Counted from the stretch's first letter, positions 1 to 6,361 are shown. The stretch is 9,725 nt of DNA from Gemmatimonadaceae bacterium (GCA_019689955.1 JADGGM010000059.1:1-9725), one strand, 5' to 3'. Numbers and translations: made by a program. Notes: a model not told the origin generated them from the sequence alone.

Positions 1-390
1 GACGAGCGACGTCACGTACGTCCGCCCCGCCAGCACCTCCGAGACCGCGAAGCGGAGCTCCGACCCCGCCGCCAGCTTCACCACGAACCCCCGCGCCCCG
101 GCGCGGAGCGCTTCGTCCGCGTACAGCCGCTCGGAGTGCATGGTCAGAATCATGGTCTTGAGCTCCGGGTGCGTCCGGTGCAGCTCGCGCGCGAGGTCGA
201 GGCCGTTGCGCCCGGGGAGGGAAATGTCGAGCAGCACGAGGTCCGGCTCGAGGCGCGTCACCGCGCCCGGGACCTCGCGCCCGTCGTGCACCACGCCGAC
301 CACCTGGTTCTCCGGCTCCAGGATGGCCCGCAGCCCCTCGCACATCATCGGGTGATCGTCGGCCAACAAGAGACGCGCGACCGTATCCAT
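1..390 (-). CDS. Response regulator, NarL/FixJ type, receiver domain (partial, cut by window edge)
   Basis: This is the N-terminal 130 residues of a two-component response regulator; the reading frame runs off the left edge of the window. The receiver domain is complete in its key residues: acidic pair D11/D12 in LLLADDHPMM, phospho-acceptor D55 in LVLLDISLPG, T83 in MILTMH and K105 in GFVVK. The LADDHPMMCEGL opening is typical of NarL/FixJ (LuxR-type) regulators, so a C-terminal DNA-binding helix-turn-helix is expected outside the window, but this is not seen. The ATG directly follows the TGA of the kinase gene with no gap, and an AAGGAGG Shine-Dalgarno sequence lies inside the kinase's last codons, 5 nt upstream. 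Translation is therefore probably coupled and the two form a cognate pair. The kinase would phosphorylate D55, and the regulator would then bind DNA, possibly the inverted repeats upstream of this same operon (inference). Confidence 0.93.
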   Translation of the reverse strand, partial: MDTVARLLLADDHPMMCEGLRAILEPENQVVGVVHDGREVPGAVTRLEPDLVLLDISLPGRNGLDLARELHRTHPELKTMILTMHSERLYADEALRAGARGFVVKLAAGSELRFAVSEVLAGRTYVTSLV

Positions 391-1158
391 TCACGCCTCC
401 TTGCCCAGCGGCAGCCAGGCCGTCACGCGGGTGCCCTCGCCGGGGCGCGACTGCACCTGCACGCGGCCGTTGAATTGGCGCGCCCGCTCGGTGATGCTCG
501 TGAGCCCGAGCCCCGACCGCGGGGACGCGCCGAGATCGAACCCCATCCCATCGTCCTCGACCGCCAGCTCCACCCCGCCGTTCCGTCGCGCGAGCTGCAC
601 GACCGCCTCCCCCGCCTCGGCGTGCTTCACCACGTTCCGGAGCGCCTCCTGCGCGATCCGGTAGAGACACGCCGCCACGTCCGGCGGGACCGACGTGATC
701 TCCTCCCGCACCTCCACGCGCACCCGGAGCGCATCGGTCGCCTGGAGCTCCTGTGCCAGCATCGAGAGCGCCGCCGGGAGCCCCAGGTGGTCGAGGACCG
801 GCGGGTGCATGCGGTGCGCGAGGCTCCGGATCTCGTCGGCGAAGTCCATCAGCTCCGCCCGCAGCCCGCGCACCCGGCGCTCGAACGCCGGGTCGTCGGT
901 GTGCGCGAAGGCGGCCAGCTCGTCCAGCGCGTGCCCGAGCAGCGCCACGCGCTGGATCACGTCGTCGTGCAGCTCCCGCGCGACGCGCGCGCGCTCCTCC
1001 TCCTGCGCGGCGAGCAGCATCCCGCTGAAGCTCCGCGTCGTCTGCAGGTAGCGGCGCTGCTGGATGATGACGGAGGTCACGAACGCAGTGATGAGGATGG
1101 CCGCCACCAGCGCCGCGGCCAGGAGGATCCACCAGAGCTGAGACGTGGCCTCGCGCAC
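391..1158 (-). CDS. NarL-type sensor histidine kinase (HisKA_3 + HATPase)
   Basis: A 255-residue inner-membrane histidine kinase. Residues 8-32 form one hydrophobic helix, followed by a short linker. The dimerisation and phospho-acceptor domain has the HisKA_3 signature ARELHDDVIQ with H64. The ATPase domain follows, with N-box N175 in ALRNVVKHAE, G1 motif DDGMGF (D202) and G2 motif SGLGLTSITERA. There is almost no extracytoplasmic domain, so the signal is probably sensed by a partner, most simply the multi-helix membrane protein encoded just upstream. The start is a GTG chosen because GGAGG lies 6 nt before it and translation gives a clean N-terminus. The same frame stays open far upstream to about 2226, but that part is a shadow of the neighbouring genes. 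The gene overlaps the upstream membrane-protein frame by 82 nt and abuts the response regulator. The kinase call is firm; the stimulus is unknown. Confidence 0.92.
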   Translation of the reverse strand: MREATSQLWWILLAAALVAAILITAFVTSVIIQQRRYLQTTRSFSGMLLAAQEEERARVARELHDDVIQRVALLGHALDELAAFAHTDDPAFERRVRGLRAELMDFADEIRSLAHRMHPPVLDHLGLPAALSMLAQELQATDALRVRVEVREEITSVPPDVAACLYRIAQEALRNVVKHAEAGEAVVQLARRNGGVELAVEDDGMGFDLGASPRSGLGLTSITERARQFNGRVQVQSRPGEGTRVTAWLPLGKEA

Positions 1159-1724
1159 AGCATGCCTCCAGTGATGAGCAACGTCGCCACGAGGCCGCAC
1201 ACCGTGAAGATCCGGTAGATCCGGAACAGGTCCGGCCGCGCGGTGAAGAGGAGGTTCCCGAGCGGCATGAGCACCACCTCGCTCCCAAAGTACAGCATGT
1301 AGCCGGATGCGATCCAGAGCCACTCCTGCCGCCACACCGGCTCGGTCGAGCGGAGCGAGAGCGAGACGATGGTGTACGCCGCCACGCACACGAGGAGGAG
1401 GCAACTGATCGGGCTCGCGTACGTGCTGAACTGGTCGAGCCGCTCGACGGTCACCTGCAACACCAGCCATACGAGCACGTACAGCGGGATCGCGATCCGG
1501 AACGCCATCCGCGGCACGTCGCTCTCCTGCCAGAGCGAGAAGGCCCAGAGCAGCAGCCCGGTCGTGAGCGGCAGGGTGACGTGGTTCACCCAGAGGTTGT
1601 GCCGGTGCAGGTAGTGCCCGATGTAGTACTGCACGCAATCCTGGAGGAACCCGACGAACCACCAGAGCGCCACGAACCGCAGCGGGCCGGGGAGCGCGCG
1701 CCCGAGCCGGAGCGCGGCGACCAC
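1077..1724 (-). CDS. Multi-spanning membrane protein of a two-component module, function unknown
   Basis: From the GTG start this is a 215-residue protein dominated by hydrophobic helices near residues 14-30, 47-65, 74-92, 105-123, 135-155 and 170-188, so at least six membrane spans. It is rich in Trp, Tyr and His, with the cluster YIGHYLHRHNLWVNH between the first two spans. I do not recognise a named family. Its position between a small Cys-containing protein and a kinase with almost no sensory region suggests it is the membrane sensor of the module (inference). The start is uncertain. The frame extends upstream to a CTG at 1772 that has GGAG 6 nt before it and would add 16 residues, giving a better N-terminus than the weakly preceded GTG at 1724. 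The last ~27 codons overlap the kinase gene in another frame and read as an Arg/Ser/Trp-rich tail, so a fused protein split by a frameshift is the main alternative. Confidence 0.7.
   Translation of the reverse strand: MVAALRLGRALPGPLRFVALWWFVGFLQDCVQYYIGHYLHRHNLWVNHVTLPLTTGLLLWAFSLWQESDVPRMAFRIAIPLYVLVWLVLQVTVERLDQFSTYASPISCLLLVCVAAYTIVSLSLRSTEPVWRQEWLWIASGYMLYFGSEVVLMPLGNLLFTARPDLFRIYRIFTVCGLVATLLITGGMLCARPRLSSGGSSWPRRWWRPSSSLRS
1165..1169 (-). promoter_or_regulatory. Ribosome binding site fixing the GTG start of the kinase
   Basis: On the minus strand GGAGG is followed by six bases and then GTG (1158-1156). No ATG in the kinase frame lies near. This site is the main reason for starting the kinase here rather than treating it as the end of a longer frame. 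Confidence 0.65.
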
Positions 1725-1778
1725 GGGGAGCAGCTCGGAGAGCGTCGCGACGTCGGCCAGCGTGATGGTCAGAGGCGG

Positions 1779-1782
1779 CTCC
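1779..1782 (-). promoter_or_regulatory. Possible ribosome binding site for a CTG start of the membrane protein
   Basis: On the minus strand GGAG is followed by six bases and then CTG (1772-1770), in frame with the membrane-protein gene and 21 nt after the stop of the small upstream gene. The annotated GTG at 1724 has only a weak purine stretch before it. A CTG start would be unusual, so this remains tentative. Confidence 0.35.
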
Positions 1783-1793
1783 GGTGGTGGTCG

Positions 1794-2108
1794 TTAGAGC
1801 TGGAAGGTCGAGGTCGGATCGCAGTACGGCGGGCACGGTTGGTAGTTCTGCGCCAGCGTCCCCGCGGTCATGTCCTTCTCCGCCCCGTCCACACCGACGA
1901 GGACGAGCGTGTTGCTTCCGTCCTCGTGCCGCGCGTAGTACGCGCGAATGCCGATGCACCCGGGTTGCGCCAGGATCTGCTCGAGCACGGCGCGGCCGAA
2001 GAAGCCGCACTTGTGGTCGTTCGGCCCGGCGTGCCGCCGGTAGTTCTGGATGAGCGCCTTCGCCTGCTCGGTGGTGATGTGGTGATCCTCGTTGCCGCGG
2101 AGTGGCAT
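1794..2108 (-). CDS. Small Cys-containing protein with CPPYCD C-terminus, first gene of the two-component operon
   Basis: A 104-residue soluble protein with no signal peptide or membrane segment. An N-terminal helix (ITTEQAKALIQNYRRH) is followed by KCGFFGRAVLEQILAQPGCIGIR, interrupted here only for description, then a predicted strand region containing NTLVLVGVDG, and the tail PCPPYCD. It has four cysteines: C34, C51, C92 and C96. From memory, small proteins with a GxFFGxxxLExILxQxGCxGIR pattern, an LVLVGVD core and a Cys-Pro-Pro-x-Cys tail occur as hypothetical proteins in Bacteroidetes and related phyla; no function is known to me. The CxxxC pair could bind a metal or form a disulfide (inference). 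The ATG at 2108 is chosen because GAGG lies 8 nt upstream; the frame could also open at 2168. Being first in the operon ahead of the membrane protein and kinase, it may be an accessory or output protein of that pathway. Confidence 0.8.
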   Translation of the reverse strand: MPLRGNEDHHITTEQAKALIQNYRRHAGPNDHKCGFFGRAVLEQILAQPGCIGIRAYYARHEDGSNTLVLVGVDGAEKDMTAGTLAQNYQPCPPYCDPTSTFQL

Positions 2109-2192
2109 GGAGCGATCCTCGATGTGAGGGGTGTGCACAGCGGGGCGCTCGGCGCCACGAGAGCCCACGGCGCCGAACGTTGGACCGCGTAA

Positions 2193-2221
2193 TGTGTAGC
2201 ACGGACGGGGCGCGAAGGAAA
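2193..2221 (-). promoter_or_regulatory. Candidate sigma70-type promoter for the two-component operon
   Basis: Read on the minus strand, TTTCCT (2221-2216) and TACACA (2198-2193) are separated by exactly 17 bases. Both hexamers match the consensus only partly. Transcription would start near 2186 and leave an untranslated leader of about 78 nt before the ATG at 2108. The CTAGGG palindrome ends five bases upstream of the -35 hexamer, where an activator would sit. Confidence 0.3.
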
Positions 2222-2225
2222 GCCA

Positions 2226-2267
2226 CTAGGGAAATCCCTAGGTCGCGCGCCTAGGGATTTTGCCAGC
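2226..2267. promoter_or_regulatory. Two-part CTAGGG/CCCTAG inverted repeat, candidate operator
   Basis: CTAGGG-AAAT-CCCTAG (2226-2241) is a perfect palindromic element. Overlapping it, AAATCCCTAGG (2232-2242) and CCTAGGGATTT (2250-2260) form an 11-bp perfect inverted repeat around a 7-base spacer. The right arm begins a weaker second copy, CTAGGG-ATTTT-GCCAG, about 25 bp from the first. The AT content stands out from the surrounding GC-rich DNA. Repeated dyads beside a promoter are typical of dimeric regulators such as NarL-type response regulators, so autoregulation by the regulator encoded at 1-390 is a reasonable but untested inference. An RNA hairpin is the alternative. Confidence 0.55.
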
Positions 2268-2444
2268 TTGCGCGCATCGGCACGCGATGGTTTCTTGGGC
2301 GCGCCGGAGTGTTCGACCGAGTGATGAATGCCGTTCGACTTGCACGTATCGGTGAGCGATCGATGAGCGAGTGGCGACGAGTGGTGATGGTGTCGAGCGT
2401 TCCGGGCTGCGCGCGCCCTCGATCGCCCCGGTCTCTCATCAGCG

Positions 2445-2475
2445 ACGCTCTCGCCGTGCCTCGCGGCGAGAGCGT
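2445..2475. repeat. Perfect 12-bp stem hairpin with 7-base loop
   Basis: ACGCTCTCGCCG (2445-2456) and CGGCGAGAGCGT (2464-2475) are perfect reverse complements around the loop TGCCTCG. No T-run follows on either strand, so it is not a classical intrinsic terminator. It lies about 95 bases upstream of the helix-turn-helix gene and could be a leader-RNA structure or a binding site. Confidence 0.6.
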
Positions 2476-2569
2476 AGCGGAGCGGACGCCCGCCTCGACG
2501 ACCGTTGGTCGCGCCCCGGCTGCGCCGGCCGGCGATGTCGTCGCAGGGGGCCCGCCGGGAGGGTTCACC

Positions 2570-3004
2570 ATGTCATCCCCGTGGGGCGTGCCGGCTCGAC
2601 TCCCGCAAGCGGTGGCCCGGCGCGCGGCGGCGTTCGACCTCGCCGTCACCGCGCTCACGCGCACGCAACAGCAGGTGCTCCGCCTCCTCCTCACCGGCGC
2701 ATCGGTCACCCTCGTCGCGGAAGCCGCCGCGGTCGATCGATACCACATTGTACACTGGCTTGGCGACGACTTGACGTACCGCGCCGCCGTCGATGCCCTC
2801 CAGCGCGACCTCGGGCCCGCCATGCGCGCCCGGCTCCACGCGCTCGTCGTCAGCGAGCTCGCACGGGTCAACGACGACGGGCTCGACGCAACCGGGTGGG
2901 CCACCCTCGTCATGCTGCGCGCGATCGGCCGGCTCGACACGGAAACCAACCTCCTCGCCCGATCGGCGCTCCGGGCGGAACGCTGGAAGATGACGCGCCC
3001 GTAG
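2570..3004 (+). CDS. Orphan helix-turn-helix protein resembling phage terminase small-subunit N-terminal domains
   Basis: A 144-residue soluble protein. Residues 28-75 read as a compact helical DNA-binding region: LTRTQQQVLRLLLTGASVT, then LVAEAAAVDRYHIVHW and a DLTYRAAVDALQ helix. This is the pattern of phage phBC6A51-type or terminase small-subunit-like domains, in which 'target-recognition helix, Trp, then x-FRAAL' follows a 'xxQ..aL.lLl.G' helix. Long amphipathic helices follow (residues 84-122), plausibly for oligomerisation. The ATG at 2570 is preferred because GGAGGG lies 7 nt upstream; the frame extends to 2309 but the added residues look non-coding. No large terminase, portal or integrase gene is near, so this is either a stray phage-derived gene or a chromosomal regulator of the same fold. 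No specific function can be assigned. Confidence 0.65.
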   Translation: MSSPWGVPARLPQAVARRAAAFDLAVTALTRTQQQVLRLLLTGASVTLVAEAAAVDRYHIVHWLGDDLTYRAAVDALQRDLGPAMRARLHALVVSELARVNDDGLDATGWATLVMLRAIGRLDTETNLLARSALRAERWKMTRP

Positions 3005-3036
3005 ACGTCACACGGTGCGCCGCGCACGCCGCGCGC

Positions 3037-3065
3037 GGCCCGTGCCTCTGGCACCAGGCCGGGCC
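3037..3065 (+). terminator. Possible GC-rich terminator hairpin after the helix-turn-helix gene
   Basis: GTGCC-TCT-GGCAC (3042-3054) is a perfect 5-bp stem. It can be enclosed by GGCCC (3037-3041) pairing with GGGCC (3061-3065) with a 6-base bulge. It lies 33 nt after the stop codon at 3004, in the 153-bp gap between convergent genes. No T-run follows, so this is a weak call. Confidence 0.25.
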
Positions 3066-3157
3066 GCGGGGTGTGCAACACGGCGGGCAGGGGTGCTCAG
3101 ACCACCGAGCGCACCTGTCCGTCGCGCCGTTTCCGTCCCCCTGCGCCCTGCCCCACG

Positions 3158-4732
3158 CTACGGCGAGGTGAGCGGCACGTTCACCACGCGCGTCCCCTGC
3201 ACCTGCGGCGAGTACACGAGCAGGCTCAGCACGCCGCTCCGCGCGCGGCTCACCCCCTCCTGCAGGTCGTTCACCGACCGCACCGGGTGCGCGGCGCCGC
3301 GATCGAGCCACGCCACGATCACGTCCGTGGGCACCAGACGCCCGCTCGCCGCGCCCGAGGGATCCACGCGCATCACCACGAGGCCGCGCACGCTGTCCGG
3401 GAGCTGGAGCTGCGCCGCGAGCCCGCTCGTCACCGCCGACACCGCGATCCCGAGCCGCCGCGATGCGCTCCGCTCGGCCGGCGGCGCGCCGGCCCGCGCG
3501 ACCGTCGTCTCCTCCGGCGCTTCGCCGAGCGTGAGACGCACGGTGCGCTGCGACCCGTAGCGCATCACCACGAGTTGCACCGTCTGTCCGGGCTTGTAGC
3601 CGAGGAGCATCCGCTCCGTCTGCGCCACGTCGCTCACCGGGTGGCCGTCGACCGAGAGAATGATGTCCCCGGGGTTGATCCCCGCCCGCTTCGCCGGGCT
3701 GTCGTTCCCCGAGTATCCCCCCACGAGCGCGCCGCGAATCTCCGTGAGCCCCGCCGCCTGCGCGTCGGCGGGCCCCACATCCTGGATCGCCACGCCGAGG
3801 ATCGCACGATGCACGCGGCCGTCGGCGCGCAACTGGTTCATGATGATCCGCACGATCCCGACCGGGATCGCGAACCCGTAGCCGGCGTACACCCCCGTCG
3901 GGCTCGCGATCGCGCTGTTCATCCCCACCACCTGCCCGTGCATGTCCACGAGCGGCCCTCCGGAGTTTCCGGGGTTGATCACGGCATCGCTCTGGAGGAA
4001 GTCGGCGATGGCGTAGCTGCTCGGGAAGAGGCTCCGGAGGCTCCCGCTCCGCCCCTTGGCGCTGATGATCCCCGCCGTCACGGTGAAGTCGAGGCCGAGC
4101 GGGTTGCCGAAGGCGAGCACGGGGTCGCCGACCTGCGTGGTGCTGTCGTCGCCGAGCTGCACGGTGGGGAGATTGGTCTGGCCGATCTTGATCAGCGCGA
4201 CGTCCGTGTTCGGGTCGCGCCCGACGATCTTCGCCGGGAAGATGCGGCGGTCGTTGAGGGTGACCGTCACCTTCTCGGCGTCGGCGATGACATGGTTGTT
4301 GGTGAGGATGTAGCCATCGCGCGACACGATGAACCCGGACCCGGTCGCGCGCACCGGTCCCTGCGGCACGGGCTGCATGCCCGGCGGGAGGAGCCCGGGG
4401 GGGAGCTGCGGCTCCTCGTCCCCTTGCATGCGCGCCGCGGTCGCCGCCGAGAACTGCGATTCGATGGAGACGACGGCCGGCGTGACGATGCGCGCGATCG
4501 GAGCGAACGAGGTGGCGACCGCCAGCGTGCTCTCGCGCGCCGCGCTCCGGCTCACGTCGCCCATGCTCGTCGTCAGCGCCGGGGGCGCGTTCGAGGCACC
4601 GCCGCTCGGTGCGCCGGCCGCGGGGCGCGCGGTGGTGTCGGACCGGGTGCAGGCGACGAGGACGGCAGCGACGGCGATCGGCGCCGCGCGGAGCGCGCGC
4701 ACGCGGCTCCGGTGAGCGATGGTGGACGTCAT
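3158..4732 (-). CDS. HtrA/Do-type periplasmic serine protease, lipoprotein, trypsin-like + two PDZ domains
   Basis: A 524-residue envelope quality-control protease (family S1C). The signal sequence ends in AAVLVAC, a good lipobox with C28 as the lipidated residue, so the enzyme is probably membrane-anchored in the periplasm. A low-complexity linker follows to about residue 65. The trypsin-like domain carries the complete triad H147 (TNNHVI), D177 (NTDVALIKI) and S257 (NPGNSGGPL). PDZ1 spans about 308-402 (ILGVAIQDVG, INPGDIILSVDG), and a more divergent PDZ2 spans about 425-523. The ATG at 4732 is chosen for the GGGAG 8 nt upstream; an in-frame ATG at 4747 is possible. Length and order match DegP/DegQ/MucD-like proteins, which degrade misfolded envelope proteins. 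It lies 138 bp downstream of the subtilisin gene on the same strand, with a hairpin between, so it is probably separately transcribed. Confidence 0.93.
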   Translation of the reverse strand: MTSTIAHRSRVRALRAAPIAVAAVLVACTRSDTTARPAAGAPSGGASNAPPALTTSMGDVSRSAARESTLAVATSFAPIARIVTPAVVSIESQFSAATAARMQGDEEPQLPPGLLPPGMQPVPQGPVRATGSGFIVSRDGYILTNNHVIADAEKVTVTLNDRRIFPAKIVGRDPNTDVALIKIGQTNLPTVQLGDDSTTQVGDPVLAFGNPLGLDFTVTAGIISAKGRSGSLRSLFPSSYAIADFLQSDAVINPGNSGGPLVDMHGQVVGMNSAIASPTGVYAGYGFAIPVGIVRIIMNQLRADGRVHRAILGVAIQDVGPADAQAAGLTEIRGALVGGYSGNDSPAKRAGINPGDIILSVDGHPVSDVAQTERMLLGYKPGQTVQLVVMRYGSQRTVRLTLGEAPEETTVARAGAPPAERSASRRLGIAVSAVTSGLAAQLQLPDSVRGLVVMRVDPSGAASGRLVPTDVIVAWLDRGAAHPVRSVNDLQEGVSRARSGVLSLLVYSPQVQGTRVVNVPLTSP

Positions 4733-4811
4733 AGCGCGAGCTCCCATGCAGCGATCGTGGCCGTTCACGGAACCCGCAAGAGTCGCGCACGCGCGCCGCC
4801 GGGATGCAGCA

Positions 4812-4840
4812 AGGGGCCCGCGGTGCGCCGCGAGCCCCCT
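4812..4840 (-). terminator. Candidate terminator hairpin downstream of the subtilisin-like gene
   Basis: AGGGG (4812-4816) and GCGG-side bases pair with CCGC and CCCCT (4828-4840) to give two 5-bp GC-rich blocks joined by one bulge and one mismatch, closed by a TGCG loop. It lies 31 nt beyond the subtilisin stop codon. Only two T residues follow on the minus strand, so termination efficiency is uncertain. Confidence 0.4.
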
Positions 4841-4870
4841 GCCGCGCTCGGTGGCCGTGCCGCCGCGCGA

Positions 4871-6241
4871 TCAGCGGCGACAGAGCGCCGACTTCAGCAC
4901 GTCGATGCGGCCGTGGCCGTAGAGCGGGTCGATGAAGCGCCCCGTCGGGTGGTCCGCGGTCGCCTCGATGCAGGCGGTGAGCAGCACGGGGCCGATGCGA
5001 TGCCGCGCGTCGGAGATGATCACGGCGGCCTGGCCGGCGACGTGCGGCGCGGCGAAGCTCGTGCCGGCGCCGATGAGATAGAAATCCTCGCCCCCGCACA
5101 CCAGCCCGCTGCACGGCGAGATGATCAGGTCCTGCTGGACGCTCTGCCCCGGGATGAAGTCCCCGCCGGGCGCGAACACGTCGACGCCGGGGAAGCCGAC
5201 GTCGGAGTAGCCGGCGATCCGGTCGAAGTCCATCTGGTTGATCGGCGCCGTCGCGCCGACGCTCACCACACCGCGCAGCTGCGCCGGGATCGAGATGAAG
5301 TTCCGCGGATCGGTCGCCAGGTTCGCGGTGTCGTTCCCGGCCGCGGCGACCGGGAGCGTCCCGCGACGGAGCGCGAAGTCGATCGCGCGCTGCACCGCCG
5401 CCACGAGCTCGAGATCATCGCGCGTCTGGATCGGGAAGTACGCGTTGAGGCTCATGTTGATCACGTCGACGTGGTGCTGCGCGGCGTACACGATCGCGGC
5501 GATGAGGTCGGAGAAGGAGCCGACGCCCGTCTGATCGAGCACCTTGAGCGCGCAGAGCCGCGCATCGGGCGCCACCGACGCGACGCCGAGCCCGTTCGAC
5601 GAGATGATCCCGGCGACGAAGGTGCCGTGGCCGGCGCGATCTAGGACGTCCGGCTCGCTGTCGACGAAGGAGGTGCTGAGCCCGAGGTCGATCTTCCCCG
5701 CGAGGTCGATGTGATCGGGATCGATCCCGGTGTCGAGGATGCACACCAGTGCGCCCGCGCCCTGGTGGGTCACGAGCCACGCCTTGTCCGCCCGGATCTG
5801 GCGCATGTTCCACTGGAACGCCGGGAAGAAGAACGCGCCGCTCTGGTCCGTCTGCGCGGTGAGCCGCTGCGTGCCGAGCGCGCCGAGCGGGGGGATCATG
5901 CGCACGCGTTGATCGGCTTCCACGGCCTCCACGTCGCCGCGCGCGGCGAGCGATGCCAGCGCGTCATCGCTGAGCCCCGACACGGTGAGGACGCCGATGT
6001 CCGCGTGTTCGCGCATCACCCGGCCGCCGAGGGCGTGCACGCGCGCCGCGAGGTCGGCGATCGAAGTACGGCCTTCGCGCATCAGGATGACGTGTCGGCG
6101 CGCGCCGCCGGCGCCTCCCCCTCCCCCCACGCGGGCGAGCGACGGAGGTGTCGTTGGACCGACAGGGGTCTGGTCGGAGCATCCCGCGCCGGCGGTCAGC
6201 GCGACGGCGAGGGCGAACGTGGCTACAGCGCGTGTTCGCAT
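4871..6241 (-). CDS. Subtilisin-family (S8) exported serine protease with I9-type propeptide
   Basis: A 456-residue secreted protease precursor. The N-terminus MRTRAVATFALAVALTAGAGC is a signal sequence; a cysteine at 21 suggests a lipoprotein, although the -3 position is Gly and so the lipobox is atypical. A Gly-rich stretch (39-47) leads to an inhibitor-I9-like propeptide at about 49-115 (HVILMREG to VEAVEADQRV). The catalytic domain has D170 (CILDTGIDPDH), H205 (GHGTFVAGI), oxyanion N303 (AAAGND) and S395 (GTSFAAPHVAG), so the enzyme should be active. There is no large C-terminal extension; the protein ends with paired Cys-containing segments. The start is fixed by GGAGG 5 nt before the ATG. 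It lies divergent to the dipeptidase and upstream of the HtrA gene. The role is probably extracytoplasmic protein breakdown; substrates are unknown. Confidence 0.94.
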   Translation of the reverse strand: MRTRAVATFALAVALTAGAGCSDQTPVGPTTPPSLARVGGGGGAGGARRHVILMREGRTSIADLAARVHALGGRVMREHADIGVLTVSGLSDDALASLAARGDVEAVEADQRVRMIPPLGALGTQRLTAQTDQSGAFFFPAFQWNMRQIRADKAWLVTHQGAGALVCILDTGIDPDHIDLAGKIDLGLSTSFVDSEPDVLDRAGHGTFVAGIISSNGLGVASVAPDARLCALKVLDQTGVGSFSDLIAAIVYAAQHHVDVINMSLNAYFPIQTRDDLELVAAVQRAIDFALRRGTLPVAAAGNDTANLATDPRNFISIPAQLRGVVSVGATAPINQMDFDRIAGYSDVGFPGVDVFAPGGDFIPGQSVQQDLIISPCSGLVCGGEDFYLIGAGTSFAAPHVAGQAAVIISDARHRIGPVLLTACIEATADHPTGRFIDPLYGHGRIDVLKSALCRR

Positions 6242-6303
6242 GAGGACCTCCGAGTGACGGCGGGGCACGCACGAAGGGTGGTGCCGATGCGTGAAGCGCC
6301 CCG

Positions 6304-6361
6304 TCTCTCTCGCACCGGCCAGGGTAAGTACGTCACCGACAGTACCGCGTCGCGAGAGAGA
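6304..6361. repeat. 10-bp inverted repeat flanking a candidate promoter
   Basis: TCTCTCTCGC (6304-6313) and GCGAGAGAGA (6352-6361) are perfect reverse complements separated by 38 bases. The right arm lies inside the spacer of the candidate promoter for the subtilisin-like gene, and the left arm lies downstream of its -10 hexamer. It could be an operator pair for a looping repressor, or chance in a purine/pyrimidine-biased stretch. Confidence 0.45.

Larger units (their letters stand above)
2109..2569. other. 461-bp non-coding divergent control region
   Basis: This gap separates the minus-strand signalling operon from the plus-strand helix-turn-helix gene. It holds a candidate promoter for the operon (2193-2221), a two-part inverted repeat (2226-2267) and a perfect hairpin (2445-2475). 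The frame of the downstream gene is open back to about 2309, but the reading there is Arg/Pro/Gly/Ala-rich without domain character, so I regard it as untranslated or at best doubtful. Confidence 0.6.

Noticed and set aside
1159..2226. The kinase frame staying open upstream for another ~350 codons
   Set aside because: The translation there is Arg/Ala/His-rich and overlaps two better-supported genes in other frames; a good GTG with ribosome site exists at 1158.
2309..2569. N-terminal extension of the helix-turn-helix gene starting at 2309
   Set aside because: The added 87 residues are low-complexity Arg/Pro/Ala/Gly-rich, contain the perfect hairpin, and the ATG at 2570 has a much better ribosome site.
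3071..5644. A plus-strand open frame of 857 codons antisense to the two protease genes
   Set aside because: It is Arg/His/Asp-rich without domain motifs and mirrors the codon pattern of the real genes opposite; long empty antisense frames are common at this GC content.
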